From the NCBI GenBank assembly GCA_946553025.1, contig CAMNRM010000010.1, positions 1 to 64,000 of the forward strand: a stretch of 64,000 bases of DNA, written 5' to 3'. The translations under genes were made by a program, and so were the position numbers. The notes beneath the pieces are model-generated. The model searched no databases, was not told the origin of the DNA, and saw only the letters and a program-made list of their open reading frames with translations. Positions within the stretch are counted from its first letter, which is position 1. Each line of letters opens with the position of its first letter. Source of the DNA: an uncultured Clostridium sp. GTDB taxonomy: Bacteria; Bacillota; Clostridia; Lachnospirales; Lachnospiraceae. Shown piece after piece: positions 1 through 7,716 of the stretch.

Positions 1-520
1 TCCAAAATCTTTGAATAATGCCACTTTTACTTAATCCTACTGTATCAGCAATTTCATTTTCTATCACTCCGCCGTTTTTAATAATCGTCCTTTGTGAAGC
101 TACATTTTCCTTATCGCAGGTTAATAAAACCTTGCTTTCTCCAAACTCACGACAAAAGGGCAAAACCAATCTCAGCATTTCAGACGCATAACCTTTTCGT
201 CTTTCTGACGGACGAACACTATATCCAATATTACCTCCAAAATTTTTGAGAAAATCCGATAATGGGTGTCGAAAATCAATCATACCAACAACGAAATCGT
301 CTTTTCGCCTTACCGCTAAAAACACTTCTGATGGAACGTATCCACTTTTATATTTTTCTCTTAACCTTCTTTCAAAATCAATCCACTCGTCAAATGATTG
401 GACATCTTCAAGACCTGCACAGCCATCAAAGCTATCTCCACATCGTAACATTTCTTCTTTATATGACATAACCTGTTCTGCATATTGTTTAGATGGTCTA
501 ACCAACATCAATTCACACAT
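1..520 (-). CDS. GNAT-family N-acetyltransferase, 3' end off the window
   Basis: Acetyl-CoA-dependent acyltransferase of the GNAT superfamily; substrate unknown. Read on the minus strand, it starts with MCELMLVRPSK at the ATG at 518-520, six bases after a GAGGATGA ribosome site (an ATG at 529 is also possible). It contains IGYSVRPSERRKGYASEML, the acetyl-CoA pyrophosphate-binding motif A, around residue 100, and a late segment with NVASQRTIIKNGG typical of the GNAT C-terminal half. The reading frame is open to position 1, so only a short C-terminus is missing. A near-identical copy at 6309-6617 has lost motif A. The gene sits in an AT-rich accessory island with orphan immunity-like genes, so a resistance or toxin-related role is possible but not shown. 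Confidence 0.8.
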   Translation of the reverse strand, partial: MCELMLVRPSKQYAEQVMSYKEEMLRCGDSFDGCAGLEDVQSFDEWIDFERRLREKYKSGYVPSEVFLAVRRKDDFVVGMIDFRHPLSDFLKNFGGNIGYSVRPSERRKGYASEMLRLVLPFCREFGESKVLLTCDKENVASQRTIIKNGGVIENEIADTVGLSKSGIIQRFW

Positions 521-632
521 CACATTCATCCTCACAAATTTATGGTAAATTTATAATCACATAACCCGTTATAATTTCTTTACAATTTCGATTGCAGAAA
601 TAATCCCTCATCTCTAACCGCAGAAACAGGGA

Positions 633-1253
633 TTACGATTCAACAACACGAATACTATAAACATTGGAAATTTGTGCAGGATATGATTCCGCAATAGAAC
701 CGTCATATTCAATTTCCAGAACATCTCCAACTTCCGGCTCCGGTGAGGGATTCATATTTTTCATGGGAATAATTATCTGGTCTGCACTGTTCAATTCTGC
801 GCTTCCTTCCATCGGCTCGACAAGATAATAACCATCCTGTATTTCTAATATAATTGCCTGGAATGTGACTGTTTCGTTTCCGCCATTAGTAACTACTGTA
901 AAACTGACACTTCCTTTCGCTTTTTCACCAGTTACCGAAACTGTATACGTTCCACTTTCATTAATTTCAACATCAAACGCATTAGATACAGAAATTCCGT
1001 TGTTCTTATAGATAGGTTCTTCATCATCTTTCTGAATTTTTATTGATAAACTTCCCTTATTAACGATGATTTTTCCACTAATGGTATCTCCAGATTCAGC
1101 AATTAAGTCTTGCGTGTCTGTTTGATTTAAGACACGATACTCCATGATAAACTCACTGTCGTTTCCGGTACGGCTACCGTCAAATTTTGAACCACATGCA
1201 GTTAAAGATACCATAAGCACTAAAGTGCAAACTATCAATAAAAATTTTTTCAT
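633..1253 (-). CDS. Lipoprotein with DUF3221-like C-terminus
   Basis: Predicted exported lipoprotein of 206 residues. Residues 1-19 form a signal peptide ending in the lipobox LTAC, so Cys20 should be lipidated and the protein anchored outside the membrane. The middle (about 35-125) looks like a beta-sandwich. The last 80 residues (VTFQAIILEIQDGYYLVEP, then GDVLEIEYDG and SYPAQI) match my memory of DUF3221-type domains. A GGAGG ribosome site lies about 13 bases upstream of the ATG. It lies behind the GNAT gene on the same strand. A truncated duplicate is at 6637-6978. Function unknown. Confidence 0.75.
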   Translation of the reverse strand: MKKFLLIVCTLVLMVSLTACGSKFDGSRTGNDSEFIMEYRVLNQTDTQDLIAESGDTISGKIIVNKGSLSIKIQKDDEEPIYKNNGISVSNAFDVEINESGTYTVSVTGEKAKGSVSFTVVTNGGNETVTFQAIILEIQDGYYLVEPMEGSAELNSADQIIIPMKNMNPSPEPEVGDVLEIEYDGSIAESYPAQISNVYSIRVVES

Positions 1254-1279
1254 AAAACAAATAACCTCCGATTCCGATT

Positions 1280-1366
1280 GTTTCTCATGTTCTCCAGCAT
1301 ATGCTCTATCATGGTCTGGAACATTTCCTTAATCTCGGTTTTACTGAAAACTGCAAACTCTGCCAT
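1280..1366 (-). pseudogene. Fragment of a MerR/TipAS regulator
   Basis: About 87 bases closely match an internal part of the MerR-TipAS gene at 2027-2875 (its residues near FAVFSKTEIEEMFQTMMEHM). The fragment reads MAEFAVFSKTEIKEMFQTMI and then runs into the leader of the lipoprotein gene. It has no DNA-binding half and is not a gene. It marks a recombination junction: the 1-1279 / 6320-7004 duplication ends exactly where this fragment starts. Confidence 0.75.
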
Positions 1367-1409
1367 ATTCTGATTCAATTTTTAAGCGCATAAGCAGGAA
1401 TTTACTAGG

Positions 1410-1739
1410 TTAAATTTTTTCGTTAACACTATTTATCTTTAACATTTCTTTTTCCGCTTCTTCAGGAGCGCGGGTTTTAAGGTATTGGATAATTTCTTTC
1501 CTGTCATTTTCAGTATCCCCCCACCAGCAGTATGGGGATGAACATATACGCTTTAAGATTGGTTTTTCACCATACTCATGTTCCTGCACAATATTTCCAA
1601 CAAGACACCAACACCAATGATGACCATATTCTATATATTTTTCATAAGATTTTGCGACTGCCGTGTTATATTTCTCATAAAATGCGCCAACAGAATCATA
1701 ATTTTCTGCCTTTTTTGATATTTCCATAATTTCGATCAT
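1410..1739 (-). CDS. Small hypothetical protein, possibly immunity-like
   Basis: 109-residue soluble protein, no family recognised with confidence. The ATG at 1739 is chosen because an AGGTGAG ribosome site lies six bases upstream; a GTG at 1748 overlaps that site. It is rich in Trp, Tyr and acidic residues (HHWCWCLVGNIVQEHEYGE near residues 40-58), the kind of composition seen in orphan immunity proteins of polymorphic toxin loci. The DUF3788 fragment just upstream and the Imm1-like gene at 7717-8082 support that setting only by context. Confidence 0.5.
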   Translation of the reverse strand: MIEIMEISKKAENYDSVGAFYEKYNTAVAKSYEKYIEYGHHWCWCLVGNIVQEHEYGEKPILKRICSSPYCWWGDTENDRKEIIQYLKTRAPEEAEKEMLKINSVNEKI

Positions 1740-1762
1740 AATACTCACCTGAACTGGATATT

Positions 1763-1896
1763 CTATTTCATATATTTTGTTTCATTATCCAATTGATTCA
1801 TTAATTCCCAAAATGGTTTTGCCTCATCATATTTCCTGCAAACAGCGTCAGAAAGAGTATTCCTTATCGCTTCAAATTTTGCCCGTGCATCTTTTC
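1763..1896 (-). pseudogene. C-terminal fragment of a DUF3788-like gene
   Basis: Minus-strand reading gives KFEAIRNTLSDAVCRKYDEA, the same as in the intact DUF3788 gene at 7252-7665, then a different short tail ending in TAG. About 75 bases (1817-1893) are nearly identical to 7358-7438. There is no start codon or N-terminal half. It is a leftover of a second copy of the gene. Confidence 0.7.
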
Positions 1897-1902
1897 TAAA
1901 AA

Positions 1903-1948
1903 GGAGAGTCAGACTTGTAAAATTATCATACCACAAATTTGACTCTCT
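1903..1948. repeat. Inverted repeat GAGAGTC / GACTCTC
   Basis: Seven-base arms at 1904-1910 and 1941-1947 can form a hairpin. The 15-mer GGAGAGTCAGACTTG at the left arm occurs again, inverted, near 5012-5026 upstream of the RhuM-Fic gene. The rest of 1949-2026 shows no gene. Confidence 0.45.
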
Positions 1949-2026
1949 GTATAGTTTTATCTTAAGATATGGGCGTGTGGGTTCCCAGTCCTTTTGTCAT
2001 GGATGGCAAATATTGAACTGTCCTTT

Positions 2027-2875
2027 TTACTCTTTCTCATAAAAAGCTTCAATCGCCTGTGCGAAAAAATCCGAAGCCCCATTTCCGTACTTTTCATCTA
2101 GCTTTGGCTTGATTTTTTCGTTGCGGTAGTATTGCGCGTGCGCCAGCATGAATCCTTTTTCCTCTTTTATCTGTGAGAACTGCTTCATAACAAAACCATA
2201 TTCTCCGACAATCTCTTTTACTTCAAAAGAATCCACGGCACAATCCCGTTTCGCAATTAGTTTTTGCAGAATTGCTTCAAATCGTTTGTTGTAGCTTTCT
2301 GCCACTTCCTTGCTGATGGGGTTCTGGACGGCAGATAAATATTTATCTTTTCCGCCATACCATTCAACTACCTTTGCATAGCCTTTCTGCATTTTTTCAG
2401 AAGATACAACTTCCATATAATGCTCTTTCCATTGTTCAATGCTCCCAAATTCATTTATTGCAATGTTTCTCATGTTCTCCGGCATATGCTCCATCATGGT
2501 CTGGAACATTTCCTCAATCTCAGTTTTACTGAAAACTGCAAAATCCATTTTGTTTTCTCCTTTCAGGATGTCGTCAATGCTGGCGATCAGGCGTGTTATA
2601 CGCTCTTTTTTTGCTGTCAGCATTTTCCGCTGCATTTGTAAAATCTGGTTCTTGTCAAGAGCCGGGTTTGCCATAATCGCTTTGATTTCCTTCAAGGGAA
2701 TATCAAACTCACGGAAAAATAGTACTTGCTGTAATATTTCCAGTGCTTTATCGTCATAAAGCCGGTATCCCGCTTCACTTTTGTCCGTCGGCTTTAACAG
2801 CCCGATTTCATCATAATAGTGGAGCGTGTGCACGCTGATACCTGTTAAATTTGATACTTCTTTTACTGTCCTCAT
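2027..2875 (-). CDS. MerR-family regulator with TipAS drug-binding domain
   Basis: Transcription activator of the MerR/TipAL type, 282 residues. Residues 1-70 are the winged-helix MerR domain (TGISVHTLHYYDEIGLLKP, then EAGYRLYDD). A helical linker spans about 75-110, and residues 125-282 are a TipAS-like domain (EMFQTMMEHMPENM, IEQWKEHYMEV) that in relatives binds thiopeptides or other bulky ligands. The gene sits behind a promoter with the stretched 19-base spacer typical of MerR control, which suggests autoregulation. No obvious efflux target adjoins it. Confidence 0.9.
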   Translation of the reverse strand: MRTVKEVSNLTGISVHTLHYYDEIGLLKPTDKSEAGYRLYDDKALEILQQVLFFREFDIPLKEIKAIMANPALDKNQILQMQRKMLTAKKERITRLIASIDDILKGENKMDFAVFSKTEIEEMFQTMMEHMPENMRNIAINEFGSIEQWKEHYMEVVSSEKMQKGYAKVVEWYGGKDKYLSAVQNPISKEVAESYNKRFEAILQKLIAKRDCAVDSFEVKEIVGEYGFVMKQFSQIKEEKGFMLAHAQYYRNEKIKPKLDEKYGNGASDFFAQAIEAFYEKE

Positions 2876-2905
2876 AGCTATCGGCCTCCTGTTCTTTATA
2901 GATCT

Positions 2906-2936
2906 ACTTTAACCTATGACGTTCCGTGAGAGTCAA
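2906..2936 (-). promoter_or_regulatory. MerR-type promoter with 19-bp spacer
   Basis: Minus strand: -35 TTGACT (2931-2936), a 19-base spacer (2912-2930) and -10 TAAAGT (2906-2911). The over-long spacer holding an imperfect dyad around ACGTTCCGT is the signature of a MerR-activated promoter. It lies 30 bases upstream of the MerR-TipAS start. Confidence 0.75.
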
Positions 2937-3009
2937 TAGGTAATTTCAAATATTTTTAAATATACCACATTTTAAGAACGGAAATAAGAAAATGCCATTG
3001 CCAGGATTT

Positions 3010-3162
3010 TTATCCATGCAATGGCATTTCTGTCAAGACATATTCCCCACATCTGCGTTTCCTTTTGGCGATCAATTCAGCTTTGTTCTTCAGTTCCAAT
3101 TCCTGAACAACGGAAGGTAACAGTACCGGGCGTTTTTTCTTGTGATGTGTGTAAGGAAAAGC
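3010..3162 (-). pseudogene. In-frame coding remnant after the 3163 stop
   Basis: Continues the reading frame of the 174-residue gene past its TGA, giving a basic stretch KKKRPVLLPSVVQELELKNK and ending in TAA at 3010-3012. It has no start or ribosome site of its own. It is either a tail lost by a nonsense change or the end of another broken gene. Confidence 0.4.
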
Positions 3163-3687
3163 TCATGCCTGTATTTTATTAAATTCACTTTGATAAAAAT
3201 GAATGGATTCTTCTTCAAATATCCTGAGGATTTCATCATCTGGAATGTCCAGTTTTCTGAAATCTTCAAGAAAAACCTCCCGCAATTCGTTAATATTGTG
3301 AAAACTGTATTCTTTGAATAAAACTGCATTCCGTTCCTTACAATATTCAACATCATAATAGTCACAGCAGAGATGGAGTTCCTCAATAACCTTTGCTGTC
3401 AGCAGAATGTTTTCCTTCATATACCTGTAAAGTGAATCTGCATCCTTACAATAATCTGGCTCCTGGGTACTCCAGGTATGTATCACAACCATTGGCGTTC
3501 TTGAATCTGCATATCCCATATAAAACAGGGGACGGAAGAATACACGCATAAGAGAGTGCTTGTATGTAAAATCAGATAATAAATATGGTTCAATCGCACG
3601 GAGCATAGCATATGCCTGTCCTTCACAACCGTAACTGAATACCTTGCATCGAAGATTTTGATAGATTTTCAGGTCGTTCTGTCCCAT
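3163..3687 (-). CDS. Hypothetical protein in accessory island
   Basis: 174 residues, no family recognised. AGGAGG sits seven bases before the ATG. It is rich in Tyr, Cys and acidic residues, with no signal peptide or membrane segment. After its TGA stop the same frame stays open for 50 codons (to 3010, AFPYTHHKKKRPVLLPSVV and onward), which suggests the gene was once longer or was joined to a remnant. Its promoter region (3754-3782) is shared with the gene at 5526-5999. Confidence 0.55.
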   Translation of the reverse strand: MGQNDLKIYQNLRCKVFSYGCEGQAYAMLRAIEPYLLSDFTYKHSLMRVFFRPLFYMGYADSRTPMVVIHTWSTQEPDYCKDADSLYRYMKENILLTAKVIEELHLCCDYYDVEYCKERNAVLFKEYSFHNINELREVFLEDFRKLDIPDDEILRIFEEESIHFYQSEFNKIQA

Positions 3688-3753
3688 TTTTGCTTCCTCC
3701 TGTTTTTCGATTCTTCCAGTTCTACAAATTCTGATTTACCATCCCCACAAACT

Positions 3754-3782
3754 CCGGTTTGTTGATGGCTCTATTATACCGC
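3754..3782 (-). promoter_or_regulatory. Promoter/leader module shared with 6045-6074
   Basis: Minus-strand -10 TATAAT at 3773-3778, followed by a leader that matches 6045-6074 at about 25 of 29 positions. Each copy lies 60-90 bases before a minus-strand orphan gene. No good -35 is visible in either copy. Confidence 0.5.
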
Positions 3783-3839
3783 AATATTTTCCAAGAGGAA
3801 ATATGCTTTACAAAAAATTTATTTAACCATGACAAACAT

Positions 3840-3958
3840 TATCCCTTTAAATCTGCCCTTGTTCCATCTTTCGTGATGATAAACTGTCCCTCCTGGTATT
3901 TCACAGTGATTTTATCAATTGAGTAAGAAACACAAAAAACATTGAATTTATAGGAACT
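3840..3958 (-). pseudogene. C-terminal coding remnant
   Basis: One minus-strand frame reads YSIDKITVKYQEGQFIITKD and ends in TAA near 3850. It has no start or ribosome site. It looks like the tail of a lost gene of unknown family. Confidence 0.35.
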
Positions 3959-4009
3959 TCACCATGGCCAACAAATCCTGCCGTGGCAGCAAAAAAGCAC
4001 TTTTATCAT
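3959..4009 (-). pseudogene. LMW-phosphatase-like N-terminal fragment, copy 1
   Basis: Short minus-strand frame MIKVLFCCHGRICWPW then stop. It resembles the start of low-molecular-weight tyrosine phosphatases (VLFVCxGNICRS) but the catalytic Arg position is changed. The surrounding bases 3917-4003 resemble 5052-5136, so imperfect direct repeats flank the RhuM-Fic gene. Confidence 0.4.
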
Positions 4010-4030
4010 AATGCTAAACCCTCCATATAA

Positions 4031-4960
4031 TTATTTTATACAATTCATAATTACACTTATCATCATTTCTTTTTCTTCTGGATTTGATTCCGCAATCATA
4101 ATTGTGAGTGCAACAAGTGTATGGTCATCAATTAGTTTCTCCCCGTTTTTAAATAAGGCATCATTCTTATCCAAAAAATATAGAAATATTGTTGCTGCTA
4201 TTCGTTTATTCCCATCAAAAAAGCTATGATTCTTCGTAACGAAATATAATAAATTTGCAGCTTTTTCTTCCAAAGTAGGATATAAGTCTTCCCCTGCGAA
4301 GCTTTGATAAATTGTTCCGATGCTCCCTTTAAACGAATCATCCTTTTCATTGCCGAATAATGAACTGCTGTCGCCAAATTTCATATTATCAATTACTTTT
4401 CTACATTCTTCATAAGTCAGAATATATGTTGCCTTATTTCCTTTTGGCCGTTCCATATTCTGATGATCATAGGCATCTAACAATTCCAGTGCCTGGCTAT
4501 ATCTCTCCACTACGGTTAATACTTGTTTTGCATCCAGACTGTTTTCTGCTCTTTTCATAACTCGTATTACCTCATTTAACTGATTCATACGATTATGATT
4601 CACAGCGTATCCTTTGATTATGTATTCTTTTAAAACACAATTTGCCCAACGTCTAAATTCAATGCCCCGTTTTGATTTCACTCGATAACCAATAGAAATA
4701 ATAGCATCTAAATTGTAGTGCTCTACCATGTATTTTTTTCCATCCGAAGCAGTTGTCGCAAATTTTGCGACAACTGTATTTTGTCCGGATAATTCTTCCT
4801 TTAGAGCATTATTAATATGCTTACCGATTGTTTTTATGTCGCGTTCAAACAGTTCTGACAGTTGATTTCTATTAAGCCAAACAGTTTCATTCTTTACCAT
4901 AACTGGCAAAGATATCATTCTGTCCTCGGTTTCAAATAAAATAATTTCATTATTATCCAT
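4031..4960 (-). CDS. RhuM-like protein with C-terminal Fic domain
   Basis: 309-residue cytoplasmic protein. The N-terminal half (about 5-130) matches the RhuM/virulence-protein family (TVWLNRNQLSELFERDIKTI, YRVKSKRGIEFRRWAN). The C-terminal part is a Fic/Doc domain with the intact motif HSFFDGNKR at residues 245-253, so AMP-transfer or related chemistry on a target protein is plausible. The ATG at 4960 is preferred because GGAG lies about seven bases upstream; a TTG at 4972 is possible. No antitoxin partner with an inhibitory helix is adjacent. The gene is flanked by imperfect direct repeats. Confidence 0.85.
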   Translation of the reverse strand: MDNNEIILFETEDRMISLPVMVKNETVWLNRNQLSELFERDIKTIGKHINNALKEELSGQNTVVAKFATTASDGKKYMVEHYNLDAIISIGYRVKSKRGIEFRRWANCVLKEYIIKGYAVNHNRMNQLNEVIRVMKRAENSLDAKQVLTVVERYSQALELLDAYDHQNMERPKGNKATYILTYEECRKVIDNMKFGDSSSLFGNEKDDSFKGSIGTIYQSFAGEDLYPTLEEKAANLLYFVTKNHSFFDGNKRIAATIFLYFLDKNDALFKNGEKLIDDHTLVALTIMIAESNPEEKEMMISVIMNCIK

Positions 4961-5097
4961 CTGTTTCTCCAATCCGTATATTTATATCATATCGGAACAT
5001 CTTTCTAAATTGCAAGTCTGACTCTCCAGAAATATTGGTAAATCATTGGTAAAATTGAGTAAGAAATACAGAAATCATTTGATTTACAAGCATTTTA

Positions 5098-5163
5098 TCA
5101 TGACCAGCAAATCCTTCCATGGCATACAAAAAGCACATGATAGCATTTGTTGTTTTTTTCCAT
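5098..5163 (-). pseudogene. LMW-phosphatase-like N-terminal fragment, copy 2
   Basis: Minus-strand frame MEKNNKCYHVLFVCHGRICW then stop. It shares VLFxCHGRICW with the copy at 3959-4009, including the non-canonical residues. Its first 60 bases recur at 7134-7206 with a one-base deletion. Confidence 0.4.
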
Positions 5164-5276
5164 TTTATAATTAGGTTCCTTTCTCTCTGCAATCTGATTA
5201 TTACAATAATTTTACACTATTTGTCATCATTTCACAAGCTTATCTATAATAAAAGGATACAGGTAATTTGTCGCTT

Positions 5277-5408
5277 GTTACTGTTCACACGTTCACAGCA
5301 ACGGGCAAAAATCCATGAAAATCGCATTCGTCGATGGGATTTTTGCTCACTGGCCCAGTTTAACATACGGTTAGCGCAGCAAGTGCGCAGACCTATGTGA
5401 ACAGTAAC
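5277..5408. mobile_element. MITE-like element, full copy with 13-bp TIR
   Basis: 132 bases bounded by perfect inverted repeats GTTACTGTTCACA (5277-5289) and TGTGAACAGTAAC (5396-5408). Inside is a hairpin (GCAAAAATCCAT near 5308, ATGGGATTTTTGC near 5333). It has no coding capacity. Partial or deleted relatives occur at about nine other places in the window. Confidence 0.8.
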
Positions 5409-5432
5409 TGTCGCTTCCTTTTTCAGATATTT

Positions 5433-5525
5433 TTATACAGCAGTTGCATGATCGAGATACCGTTCAAATTTCTCGCGCTTAATCAAGACTCTGTTTCCAT
5501 TCATCATATAGAAAGTTTGTTTCTT
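5433..5525 (-). pseudogene. C-terminal fragment of an excisionase-like protein
   Basis: Minus-strand frame KKQTFYMMNGNRVLIKREKF, then ERYLDHATAV and stop. It resembles the C-terminal end of helix-turn-helix excisionases of integrative elements (GNxRLIKRxKFExYL). It lies directly after, and in frame with, the stop of the 5526-5999 gene, and has no start of its own. Likely a relic of an integrated element. Confidence 0.5.
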
Positions 5526-5999
5526 CTACACGCCTTGTACCGGCCAGTCGGTTCTATGCTTCTCTAGAATATCGAGGCAGAAGCGCCAGACCTCATCCTG
5601 TCTTTCCCCAATCCATGTATAGATTTCCTGGTATACGCCTTGGTTCTTGGGGGTCATCCCCTTGCGGAACAGCTCTGCAATCTCAGGATATCCCTGCTTC
5701 TCCAGAAAATCCACTGTTTTCACCTGGAGTCCATAGGGAGATAGGCCATAGGAATCCTCATAAAAGGTAGCTACCCCTTCATAGAAAGCCTGATATTGCC
5801 AGTTCAAAACCTGATAGAAAGCCTCCAGCCAGTCAGGTCGGTCCTTAGGGTGAGAAACATAAATATACTCCATAAATTCGCCCAAGACAGCGTCGTCCGG
5901 GTCATAGGGGTTCCCAGAGCCGCCATAGGCGTTCACCACCACGCCTTTTTCCTTCAGTCGGTCGATGCTCTCATACAGTTGTGCAAGTTCCATGTCCAT
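5526..5999 (-). CDS. Hypothetical protein in accessory island
   Basis: 157-residue soluble acidic protein, family not recognised. GAGGTGG lies six bases before the ATG. It is rich in Tyr, Trp, Asp and Glu (NAYGGSGNPYDPDDAVLGEF near 24-43; NWQYQAFYEGVATFYEDSYG near 88-107). The size and aromatic/acidic make-up resemble immunity proteins, but this is only an inference from composition and context. Base composition is higher in GC than its neighbours. Confidence 0.5.
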   Translation of the reverse strand: MDMELAQLYESIDRLKEKGVVVNAYGGSGNPYDPDDAVLGEFMEYIYVSHPKDRPDWLEAFYQVLNWQYQAFYEGVATFYEDSYGLSPYGLQVKTVDFLEKQGYPEIAELFRKGMTPKNQGVYQEIYTWIGERQDEVWRFCLDILEKHRTDWPVQGV

Positions 6000-6044
6000 A
6001 GCCGTGCCACCTCGATTTCTTCCTATCGGATTACTGCTGGATAT

Positions 6045-6074
6045 CCCGATTTGTCGCTGGCTCTATTATACAGC
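6045..6074 (-). promoter_or_regulatory. Promoter/leader module, second copy
   Basis: Minus-strand -10 TATAAT at 6065-6070 with the same downstream leader as 3754-3782 (about 25 of 29 bases). It precedes the 5526-5999 gene by about 45 bases. A weaker match to the -10 part occurs near 8308. Confidence 0.45.
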
Positions 6075-6132
6075 TTTGACTTGCTAAATGGAATAGACTT
6101 TCTGAAAGATTTTCGGGTGACAAGTCCATAAA

Positions 6133-6316
6133 GGGGTAGCTGGAAGAGCCAACGCAGGGGAAGGGACGATATAAGCGCAATCATCCGTGATATTCGTGCC
6201 GCACACAAATCTGACAGTGAGAGTGCGCCGCCCACTACCATTGCCGAAGAATTGAAACAGGATTTAGAGGATATTACGAATTTCAAGGGAAGCCCCCTTG
6301 AAAAATCACTATATTG
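6133..6316 (+). pseudogene. Plus-strand coding remnant
   Basis: Open frame of about 60 codons without a start, reading DDISAIIRDIRAAHKSDSES, then TIAEELKQDLEDITNFKGSP, and ending in TGA at 6314-6316. The composition looks like real protein. It may be the tail of a mobile-element gene cut off by the duplication that starts at 6320. Confidence 0.35.
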
Positions 6317-6617
6317 AAATCCAAAATCTTTGAATAATGCCACTTTTACTTAATCCTACTGTATCAGCAATTTCATTTTCTATCACTCCGCCGTTTTTAA
6401 TAATCGTCCTTTGTGAAGCTACATTTTCCTTATCGCAGGTTAATAAAACCTTGCTTTCTCCAAACTCACGACAAAAGGGCAAAACCAATCTCAGCATTTC
6501 AGACGCAAGACCTGCACAGCCATCAAAGCTATCTCCACATCGTAACATTTCTTCTTTATATGACATAACCTGTTCTGCATATTGTTTAGATGGTCTAACC
6601 AACATCAATTCACACAT
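6309..6617 (-). pseudogene. Internally deleted copy of the GNAT gene
   Basis: Same sequence as 1-520 except for an exact 222-base loss (bases 189-410 of copy 1), which keeps frame but removes 74 residues including acetyl-CoA motif A. The product of about 100 residues cannot bind acetyl-CoA in the usual way. By eye no point differences separate the copies, so the duplication is very recent or an assembly effect. Confidence 0.75.
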
Positions 6618-6636
6618 CACATTCATCCTCACAAAT

Positions 6637-6978
6637 TTATGGTAAATTTATAATCACATAACCCGTTATAATTTCTTTACAATTATTAATTTCAACATCA
6701 AACGCATTAGATACAGAAATTCCGTTGTTCTTATAGATAGGTTCTTCATCATCTTTCTGAATTTTTATTGATAAACTTCCCTTATTAACGATGATTTTTC
6801 CACTAATGGTATCTCCAGATTCAGCAATTAAGTCTTGCGTGTCTGTTTGATTTAAGACACGATACTCCATGATAAACTCACTGTCGTTTCCGGTACGGCT
6901 ACCGTCAAATTTTGAACCACATGCAGTTAAAGATACCATAAGCACTAAAGTGCAAACTATCAATAAAAATTTTTTCAT
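6637..6978 (-). pseudogene. Truncated copy of the lipoprotein gene
   Basis: Identical by eye to the first 98 codons of the 633-1253 gene (signal peptide and lipobox kept), then joined to downstream non-coding sequence after a 372-base deletion (588-959 of copy 1). It ends in a short unrelated tail. The DUF3221-like half is gone. Confidence 0.75.
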
Positions 6979-7133
6979 AAAACAAATAACCTCCGATTCC
7001 GATTTATTGTTGTTTATAATATATCCGTTTTCCAAAAAATAAAAGTGATTTCTTATATTTTCTGTTCATCAAAACGGAACTTAAAGAGGGCAGCAACAAG
7101 CCGGGATTTTTCGAGATACTGCCGTAGAAATCG

Positions 7134-7206
7134 AAGAACACATGATAGTATTTGTTGTTTTTTTCATTTTATAATTAAGTCCCTTTCTTTTTGACATTCA
7201 CTTATT
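7134..7206 (-). repeat. Degenerate repeat of 5130-5203
   Basis: About 85 percent similar by eye to the start of the LMW-phosphatase-like fragment at 5098-5163, with one A fewer in the A-run so that the frame is broken. I see no gene in 7005-7251. Confidence 0.5.
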
Positions 7207-7251
7207 ATGATAATTGATAATTCCGATTTGTCCACTAAATAGCAAGTATTA

Positions 7252-7665
7252 TTATTTCCGATTGGGCTTTCTTTTGACAGCCAATAATTTCCTATAATCA
7301 TCAAAATCCGCCGTACTGGTCGGTTCAAACATAACCCATTTTCCGTCACGATAGGTTTTTGCCTCATCATATTTCCTGCAAACAGCGTCAGAAAGAGTAT
7401 TCCTTATCGCTTCAAATTTTTCCCGCTCATCTTTTCCAAAAATAATCATGAAACCAACACAATGGCTTTTTGCGTATAAGCTGCAAAGGGTTTTTCCTCC
7501 TCTGCGGTACTTATACTCGTAAGTCCAATTCTTGCCGCCAGTATTCCATAATTGTTCCATATCATATTTTTCATCAATAGACGAACATAATGCTTTCCAA
7601 ACTTCGTACAGGGATTGTCCAAGTAATTCCGTCATCATTGATTGAGATGGTATATTTTCAAGCAT
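7252..7665 (-). CDS. DUF3788-family protein
   Basis: 137 residues. The segment YKYRRGGKTLCSLYAKSHCV (about 51-70), the following FGKDEREKFEAI, and the size fit the DUF3788 family of unknown function. A GGAGG-type ribosome site precedes the ATG. The gene is intact; a fragment of a second copy is at 1763-1896. DUF3788 genes commonly stand alone, so neighbours give no clear hint. Confidence 0.7.
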   Translation of the reverse strand: MLENIPSQSMMTELLGQSLYEVWKALCSSIDEKYDMEQLWNTGGKNWTYEYKYRRGGKTLCSLYAKSHCVGFMIIFGKDEREKFEAIRNTLSDAVCRKYDEAKTYRDGKWVMFEPTSTADFDDYRKLLAVKRKPNRK

Positions 7666-7716
7666 AATATCTCCTCCGCAAATCCAGTTTTTTATTTAAT
7701 TTTTTGATAAACGAGA

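Noticed and set aside
246-548. Plus-strand frames over the GNAT gene copies
   Set aside because: They run opposite to a clear GNAT reading frame and have no ribosome site.
6023-6343. 106-residue minus-strand frame
   Set aside because: It crosses the shared promoter module and the duplication junction at 6320 and shows no family resemblance.
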